From NCBI GenBank assembly GCA_023375675.1, contig JALQBC010000051.1, positions 1 to 64,000 of the forward strand: a stretch of DNA of 64,000 nucleotides, written 5' to 3'. Each line of letters opens with the position of its first letter. Positions within the stretch are counted from its first letter, which is position 1. Origin of the DNA: Cytospora piceicola (Eukaryota; Ascomycota; Sordariomycetes; Diaporthales; Cytosporaceae). The position numbers and the translations under genes were made by a program. Below are positions 57,388 through 64,000 of the stretch, piece after piece. The notes beneath the pieces were generated by a model. That model ran no database searches and was not told the DNA's origin. It saw nothing but the letters and a program-made list of their open reading frames with translations.

Positions 57388-58418
57388 TGTTGTTGCTGTT
57401 GCTGCTGCTGCTGCGTCATGTTCTGGCCCGGCATCTGACCCTGCATTTGTGCGGCCATCTGCTGCTGTCTCTGTATTTGCTGCATTTGTTGCATCTGGAA
57501 CATCAGCTTCTGCTGTTCCATTTGGTTTCGCGGCTGCATGCCCTGGGGGAACATCTGGCTAGGGACCTGACCCATCTGACCCATTTGTGCCATATGCGCC
57601 ATCTGGCCCATCTGGCCCATGCCCATCTGTCCAGGTTGCATCATGCCTGGCTGCATGTGACCCATTTGTTGCGGCATCATCTGTCCGGGTATGGGAGTCG
57701 GGTTCGGGTTCGAGGGCGGTCGCGCGGGCGAGGGAGTAGGCGTGTTGAAGTTAGGGTTAAAGCCCTGTGGAAAGCTGCCCTGTGGTATGCCGTAAGGGTT
57801 CGGCTGGGGAGTTCCGCCATGGTCGGATGGTATAGGGGATGCTTGAGGCGCAAAATGTTGAGCAGCGGGCGAGAAGGGGTGGGGCGACGTGGTGGAGACC
57901 CTCTGCGGCACGCTCCCAGGTCTCATCTGGTTGCTACCCATGATGGGCGAGGGCGTCGCATTCGCGGACCCGTTGGGTTGTAAATGCGGGTAGGGCGAGG
58001 GCTGAGCTGAACTGGGCTGTTGCATGCCGCCTTGTTGGAAGTTGGGGAAGCTCGCTTGTTGTGGTGTATCGGCGCGCGAGGTGGGAAGCATGCCGGGATT
58101 TTGTCTGGGGGATCCTGCTATGCTTTCATCCCTGGGGCGCGGTCGCTTGGAGGGGATGACGGGATTTGTCTGGTACATTGGGTTCGAAAAGGAGGGCGAC
58201 GCGTTGCGCATCTGGCCGTTCTGCATGGCCATGAGCTGCGCTTGGGCCTGAGCAAACTGTGCTGGGTTGTACTGGCCGGCTGCAGAGCTAGGCATGAATT
58301 GTGAGGGATCCATTATGCCAGAGGCGGCGGCTTGAGCTGCATTCGGGTCGTTAAGGTTGGGAAAGCCGTTGCCATTGTGGTTCGGGACAGCGGCCTCATT
58401 CATGCCCCAGGCGGACAT
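54987..58418 (-). CDS. SWI1: SWI1-type ARID subunit of SWI/SNF, 1143 aa, intronless
   Basis: One uninterrupted frame from the ATG at 58418. Residues 1-420 are low-complexity (Pro, Gln, Met, Asn, Ser) with a near-pure polyglutamine tract of about 45 residues (about 334-381). The ARID DNA-binding domain follows (about 420-515): MKQLAMFMAQRQQPLN, LMQLFQTVHKYGGYNMV, LWAQISNTLGI, IRMIYEQNLRSFEDVF. The C-half (about 640-1143) is the conserved BAF250/SWI1 helical region (LLRTHTDTLDFMKDVVVLLSNIAG). It is the ARID1-like subunit of the chromatin-remodelling complex in the nucleus. Yeast Swi1 has a similar Asn/Gln-rich region and can form a prion, so the polyQ part here may behave likewise; that is inference. 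Confidence 0.93.
57275..57417 (-). repeat. CAG/CAA triplet tract coding polyglutamine in SWI1
   Basis: About 143 bp of CAG with some CAA codons and one His codon. Mixed CAA codons point to an older, stabilised tract. The opposite strand reads as a long polyleucine frame that is not a gene. Confidence 0.95.
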
Positions 58419-61400
58419 GGCTGGAGGTTTTCAGCAGGGGACCGAGGAGACGACGACGAAGACTGGGACCGAGGAGACGTGGAGGGGGGCGAGGCTGAGG
58501 CCGAGGCTGAAGCTGTTGGAGCTGATGGTAGAGCTAAAGCAGGAGCAGGAGCTGGCGTCGGTAGGTATCGGATTGCGAAAGCGGATAACAGTGGTTGTGG
58601 GTGGTCGCAACGGCCATCTGGATCTGGTTGATCGCTTCGTCTGTGTTCTGCCGCTCTCTCTCTGCGCCAGTCTGTGCCTTGTACCTCTGTGCCTATGAAA
58701 AGGAAGCAACACAAGAGTTAGGGACAGCCAATCATGAAAATGCAGTAATGACGAGCCACAGGGAGATGGAAATTGGTATGGAATGGACAACGAGTGGTAC
58801 GGCAGCGGGTTGCGGGTGATGGAGAAGGCGCGTCACGTCGCGATCTGGGATAGCCGAGTGTGTGGTTTGAGGTGTGGATGCATGTGCGTGTGCGTGTGTT
58901 TTGCGCTTGGTTGGCGGGTTGCGGGTGAGGGAAAAAAAGAGGGTTAGAGTGAATTATGGGGCATTTTGGGTGGTGTAGGTTCCAAGGTTGTACTGATTGC
59001 AACGACCTGCCTTGCTACAGCCCATCACAGTGATTGAGGGTGGTTGTGCTGGTGGCAACCTGGAAGGACTTGCTAGATGCTGGACGCTAAGTGCTAGGTG
59101 CTGGTGCTAAAAAGCAAGGTGCTGGCAGGCTGGGTGCTAGGTGACAGGGGCTTTGCTAGGCTGCTAGGAGTAGGGAAGAAGGCGACGGGGGATGGATGAT
59201 CACTGAGCCTCCCCCCGTGTAAATAGTGCAGCGGGTGCCCCGTGTGTTTTGAAAGTTGTCAATGCAATGGGGCGTTGGTATTATAGGAGAGAGTGTGTAA
59301 ATAGAACAGCAAGATCCAGTCAATCCAGCTAAACCCAAGGAATTTGGAATAACAAGAAACAACAACAGAGGAACGGAAATAGTAGACACTCCGTATACAT
59401 GGGGGGGGCGTTTGTCTAGGCACAGAACTGTATATAGTAAAGAAGGGAAGAAAATAAACACTAACTACTTAGTAGGTAAGTCGAAAGGGGGCGTGGGGCG
59501 AGTGAAAAGGCGAAGGTAGTCAGATAGACAGGAGAGAGCGAGAAAGGCAGCTTGGATGAAGCAAGTTGAGAGGCTGACCAGAGCAACGAAAACAAAGAAA
59601 AGGCACCAACTTCAGCCAGCCTTCAGCAATCGCGCATCGCCTGAACCATTGGAAATGTGGTGGGAATCATCGATACAGAGGCTTAAGTACAAGGTACAGA
59701 GGGTTTAAAGGTTACAGAGACCAGGTTTGACCAGGGCATGTGGCAGAAAAGAAAAGGGTCATACGTACCGAGAAAGGCGCGAGATTGATTTGATTGATTC
59801 GTGACGACAGTGCAGTGCTGAATGCTGAGCTGCTGAGCTGCTGAGGTGCGCAGTGCTGGTTGAACAGCGAACGAAACAGTGAGAGTAACAGTAACAAGTA
59901 ACAAGTAACAGTGAGAGTAACAGTGAGAGTGACAATGACGGGGCGGTTCTCTGTCTCCCTTCTGTGTCTGTATTTTTGTCTGTCTGTCTGTCCACCACAG
60001 TAAAAGATGAGAAAGGAGCCTGAGGAGGAGCTGGAGTGGCAGTGGCTGGGGGGGGCTAGCGTAGTCTAGACCGTAAGAAGTATAGTGTGGGACTGACTAA
60101 TCGGCGATCTGATCCCTGTCATCCGGTCGGCATATTTGGGCCGACTATATGCGTCCGTCCTTCCGTGATACCCAAGGTGCCTCTCGGCATACTGTTCACC
60201 AGGAGAAGGCGGCGTGACAGACAAGCGACAACGATAGTGAGATAGATGCTGACAATTCCAGGGCCCTGTCGTGGTGTTGGCTTCCAAGGTCGACAGTAGC
60301 ATGTCAGCATCTCAAACATGCCAGCGCTGACCTCCTGCTGCGGTCGCGCTGTTGAAGTCTGACCCCTAGCAGTTAACTTCCTTGAACCCCACGTTCATGC
60401 TCAAGCCCAAGGCCTGTAATGAAGTATCGAGGAATAAAGGGCCACTGGGAAGATACTATCGGTCGGTCGGTCGTCGGACGTTGAGGGTTCCAGCAAGTCG
60501 GCTGTGACAGTGCCCAAATTCAAGCTCAATTTCGTCCGACGGCAGCCAGTCCCTGACATGGGAGGCTCATCCTCGGATCATCTCCGGGATTCCATCCATG
60601 GTTCAGCATAACCTGCCACTGGGATTTGCCCAATGTCTATCTCTCTTCAGTCGTTTTGCATTCCCCGCATTCATAATCCGAAGTCGTCAAAACCCTCAGG
60701 TACAAAGATATCCTCAACCTCTGCCTCGATCTATCCGTCGTTGGCGCCCCGCTGTCGTGTCGTCTCGGTGCGGTGCGGTGCTGTGCTGTGCTGTGCTGTG
60801 TGCTGTGCTGCGTGTGGCCGCCACAAACAACGGCTCCGAACCTTGCATATTATTCCATCTCACTCCATGCCAGCCCAAATGAACGTCTCAGGGGTCGAGT
60901 AAATCATCGGGGCTTCTCAACAGTTTTGCGCATCCTATTTCTCATTCGCTCCTCTGGTGACCTGTCCAGGCATGGCTGGAGCTGAACTGAACCAGGTCAT
61001 GTGATTGTCAGACAGCAGCAGAACAGCCAGCAGCCAAGAAAAAAGAGGGACAGGATTGGAAGACAGACATGTCGGCAGACAGGGAAAAGGAACAGTATAG
61101 AACCGAGGAAGAGCAAGATGGATGGGAACTTGCGAGAAAGGGGGCAGTCGGGGCCTTTTAAATCAAGTGAGCTGGAACTGGTACCTACATGAATGGGTAC
61201 GTATCTATCTACCTAACTAACTCACTGGCCCAGCTGCTTGGATACCTAGATAGGTATCCATGGATGTGCAGTGCAGTACTCGGGTACATCTCATTCGCGG
61301 GCTAACAAGAGGAAGAAGGGGACCTGGAATCTTCGTACCGCCGTTCAGACGTACATTCATTCTATTACATTCCCCTTCTTAAACTTGGCTCCTTTCCTTC

Positions 61401-62684
61401 AATACCTACAGAAGTACCTAGGTATGCAATACCTCGGTGCTCTTAGTCCTTCGTCTCACATGCTTTACCCTTCCCGTTATTTCTGCTGTTCTCAGTGCCG
61501 GCAGTCCAGCTTTATAGCAGCTTCAAAGGTTCTCTTACCACTCCTCCGTCGTCGCACGGACGGTCTTGGTTTCATCACCTCCCATCTTGTTCCAGTGACC
61601 AGCCTTACCACCCATTACGCCCCGCCATGCCTCTCGCTATACTATCTAGTATTGTTGTCATTGATCCAGCAGGCAATGGTTCATCCGATGACGGCTTGTC
61701 ACGTTGGAATCGCTCGAGGCCTAAACAAGCCTGACCACTCCACTTCCCACGTGAAGGAAGCTCCGCTCGCTTCCCGCGGCTGTTCGTCGCTCTGAGTTTC
61801 TGACCTTCGACAAGGACGCTTTCTTTTGTACTCGATGACAGACAGTAAACAGTATGGACTGATTATTTACATGTCTGGCAACCAGAGGAATATGAAATGA
61901 ACCAGCATAAACAAGCTGCCGCATCTGGAGATGTCGTCAGCCAACGATCCGATGACACCCGTGGTCCTACCCACCTAGGCACACCCCAATAGTATATACG
62001 ATTTGATGGTTCGTATATATGAACAAGCTTAGACAAAACAGTCCGAGATTGCGCTCTACACCATTTGGTGATACTTGGCCCCCACGTACGACCAGTTCCC
62101 TGTTCCTGAGATCGTTACCTACATGTAGGTAGTATTCCCCAAGGTCCCTAGATACTTAAGTACATAGGTATGTAATCATGTCGCACAGCGCCATGTTCCA
62201 AAACCGACCCGGCAAAATAAGACACACTTGCATATGTGCGACTGTCTGTCGTATGTCTGTCTCGAGAGCGAGGAATTATATCCGGGTTGCCGTTGTGCTT
62301 GTCTCGCCGTTGTGGTCCGTTACTATCGCGAGCCCCAGAGGTGCTTGTGCAGTAGCTTGCGCTGACCATGTGGCCATGTATTCTGCCGCATGACAAGCAA
62401 ATATATTATGGATGTAACTACTTGATGCACAATAAAATACTCTCTGGCTTGGATACTCTGCTAAAGTGCTTCTGTTGCAAGTGGAAGTCTCAAGATAGAA
62501 GTCAACCTGCAGTAAGTGAGTCGACGTGGTCCGAGCTTCCACCGGCCATCTCGTCGCGCTTGACATGCAATGGCCTTCTTATTCTTCCCAATGACAACAC
62601 AACTCTCATCATGAATGAGTGAACTCGGCTCAATCCCACCACATATCAGCAACCTGTGTGCAGTCTTTTCACTCCATTCAAGCC
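58419..62684. other. 4.3-kb region without a supported gene, upstream of SWI1 and THYN1
   Basis: Divergent start codons at both ends. It holds microsatellites: GCTGA/GCT repeats near 59820, GTAACA/GAGAGT repeats at 59880-59935 and a GTGCT pentamer run at 60768-60812. It also holds a degenerate GCTAGGTGCT cluster (59070-59165), an exact TACCTAGGTA (61415-61424) and related palindromes near 61240-61259 and 62117-62130. Long 5' leaders or an unseen noncoding RNA are possible. Confidence 0.6.
60768..60815. repeat. GTGCT pentanucleotide microsatellite
   Basis: Repeated GTGCT/GTGCG units, with one shorter GT step inside. No role known. Confidence 0.85.
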
Positions 62685-63778
62685 ATGCCGAAACGAAAGT
62701 CCAGCCATTCAGATGAGACCGCCCAAGACGTGGCCCCGCGACGGTCCACCCGCCAGAGAACATCAACTCTGGCAGCGAAGGAGGGCTCAACCTCATCAAT
62801 AACTCCTAGGGCAGTAGCCAAGGGAGGAAGCAAGCCAGTCAATTCCAAGTCCGTAGCGGCCAAGACTAAGACGGTCAAGGTGCCCAAGCAAGATGAGGAT
62901 GAGGACGATGATGGAAATTCCACAGCTCTGAAGACAGAGACGGACGGCGACAAGCCCAGCGAGAAGGAGACGCCGGCCAAGTCAAAGACATCAGGGGATT
63001 CGGACAAAAAAGAGTCAACGTCAGTGTCAGCTTCAGGGAGGCAGTACTGGCTTCTGAAGGCCGAGCCCGAGTCGCGGTTCGAGAATGGCATCGACGTCAA
63101 GTTCTCTATCGATGACTTGGCTGCGAAGACTGAGCCTGAGCCTTGGGATGGTATGCTCTATGGCCCATTTTACGTTTGGGGAGATCCCACCATGAAGAAA
63201 CTCATAAAATTGCTGACGGTGATGCTGTGACAGGAATTAGGAACTATGTTGGTAGGTTTGATCGAACGCTGGGTATTTATCAAAGCCGAAGTGAAGCCCT
63301 TTGCTAACTCTGATCGATGCAGCACGGAACAATCTCCGTGCTATGAAGAAAGGCGACCTCGCCTTCTTTTACCACTCCAATACCAAGGAGCCTGGAATCG
63401 TAGGCACAATGGAGATTGTGCAAGAGCACTCGCCAGACCGTAATTGCCCACCCCCCCCCCCCACCTCCTCTGCTGCTTCCATACACCGTTCGAAATATCT
63501 GACATCCTGCAGTGTCTGCCCACGACTCCAAGGCACCCTATTACGACCCCAAGTCATCACCCTCCAATCCCAAATGGTCTGTTGTTCACGTCAAGTTCCA
63601 CAGCAAGTTCGACGTGCCCATCGGACTGAAACAGTTGCGCGAGATGGGCGGCTCAGGCAAGCCATTGGAAAACATGCAGATGCTGAGACAGTCCCGGCTG
63701 AGCGTGAGCAAGGTGAGTGAGGAGGAGTGGGGGTATTTGCTGAGTGTGGCGGAAGAGAAGGCCAAGGCGGCGGGGTGA
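62685..63778 (+). CDS. EVE-domain protein, THYN1-like, 288 aa, four exons
   Basis: Exons are 62685..63150, 63234..63251 (18 nt only), 63323..63439 and 63513..63778; phases match throughout. The N-terminal 120 residues are basic and Ser/Thr-rich with AT-hook-like and nuclear-signal-like runs (RRSTRQRTS), then Asp/Glu-rich. The EVE domain starts at QYWLLKAEPESRFENGIDVKFSIDDLA, continues across the small exon as WDGIRNYVARNNLRAMKKGDLAFFYHS, and ends with WSVVHVKFHSKF and the C-terminal helices. EVE domains are PUA-like and bind modified bases in DNA or RNA. A nuclear reader protein is likely. The tiny exon would be easy to miss in automated models. Confidence 0.9.
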
Positions 63779-63883
63779 GTGGTTCCCAACCGGTTCTGGC
63801 CCAGGAGAAGGTGGTCAAAGTATCTGGATGGGTGTGTACGATGATGCGTGGGTGGCGTCTAACGCGGTATAGCCAGGGCCATT

Positions 63884-64000
63884 TCAGGGGCTCTCGAGCT
63901 TGGCCTTTGTATGCTCCAACACAGTACGAACGTTCTCGTCCAGGTCCTTTCTCTTGAGCATGCGCTTTATCCAGGTCCCAATCTTGGCAGCCAGTTGGAC
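63884..64000 (-). CDS. C-terminal end of an unidentified protein, cut by the window edge
   Basis: The minus strand is open from the window end to a TGA at 63884-63886, giving 38 residues: a basic, amphipathic segment (KIGTWIKRMLKRKDLDENV) and a VLEHTKAKLESP end. It is convergent with the EVE gene. Composition looks coding, but no family can be named from so little. Confidence 0.45.
   Translation of the reverse strand, partial: VQLAAKIGTWIKRMLKRKDLDENVRTVLEHTKAKLESP

Noticed and set aside
56982..57983. 333-codon plus-strand frame rich in leucine
   Set aside because: It is the antisense of the SWI1 polyglutamine region; the opposite strand encodes the real conserved protein.
1..64000. tRNA, rRNA genes and CRISPR arrays
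   Set aside because: No cloverleaf with A and B boxes, no rRNA-like stretch and no spaced identical repeats were noticed by eye; a tRNAscan run would be decisive.

Overview
The window is nuclear DNA of a filamentous ascomycete (Pezizomycotina, most likely a Sordariomycete). The signs are dense genes broken by short introns (about 50-125 nt) with GTAAGT-like donors and CTAAC/CTGAC-like branch points, fungus-specific families (Zn2Cys6 factor, SAT4/Pth11-like 7TM protein, EthD, CmcJ/NvfI, NACHT-ankyrin receptor), an AT-rich repeat block that looks RIP-mutated, and fungal forms of VPS41, APC1, SWI1 and eIF3e. All exon structures were worked out by hand from splice signals and frame continuity; there are no transcript data.

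Region 1 (1-2.1 kb) is AT-rich, repeat-rich and gene-free, with an almost C-free TAAG/TTAG block.

Region 2 (2.2-36.9 kb) is an accessory compartment: EthD protein, broken Zn2Cys6 regulator, extended SDR, CYP7/8-like P450, 7TM receptor-like protein, BBE-type FAD oxidase, classical SDR, second P450, a tiny C2H2 protein, a wrecked BBE-type pseudogene, a SesB-NACHT-ankyrin receptor gene with three frame breaks, a 398-bp MITE-like element, a CmcJ/NvfI-family oxygenase, an aldehyde dehydrogenase, an NTF2-FMO fusion monooxygenase and an amino-acid permease. This is a full set of secondary-metabolite tailoring enzymes with no PKS, NRPS or terpene synthase in view. Either the backbone gene lies outside the window, or the locus is a decayed or orphan tailoring cluster.

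Region 3 (37.2-64 kb) is conserved housekeeping: VPS41 (HOPS), APC1 (anaphase-promoting complex), a 74-aa putative mitochondrial membrane protein, mL49/Img2, eIF3e, SWI1 (ARID, long polyQ), a THYN1-like EVE-domain protein and the C-terminal end of one more gene. VPS41/APC1 and mL49/eIF3e are divergent pairs with compact shared promoters. The switch from accessory to core genes at about 37 kb is abrupt.

A palindromic 10-mer, TACCTAGGTA, occurs at least six times, always between genes. A perfect 11-bp inverted repeat holding two GATAAG sites lies upstream of the aldehyde dehydrogenase.
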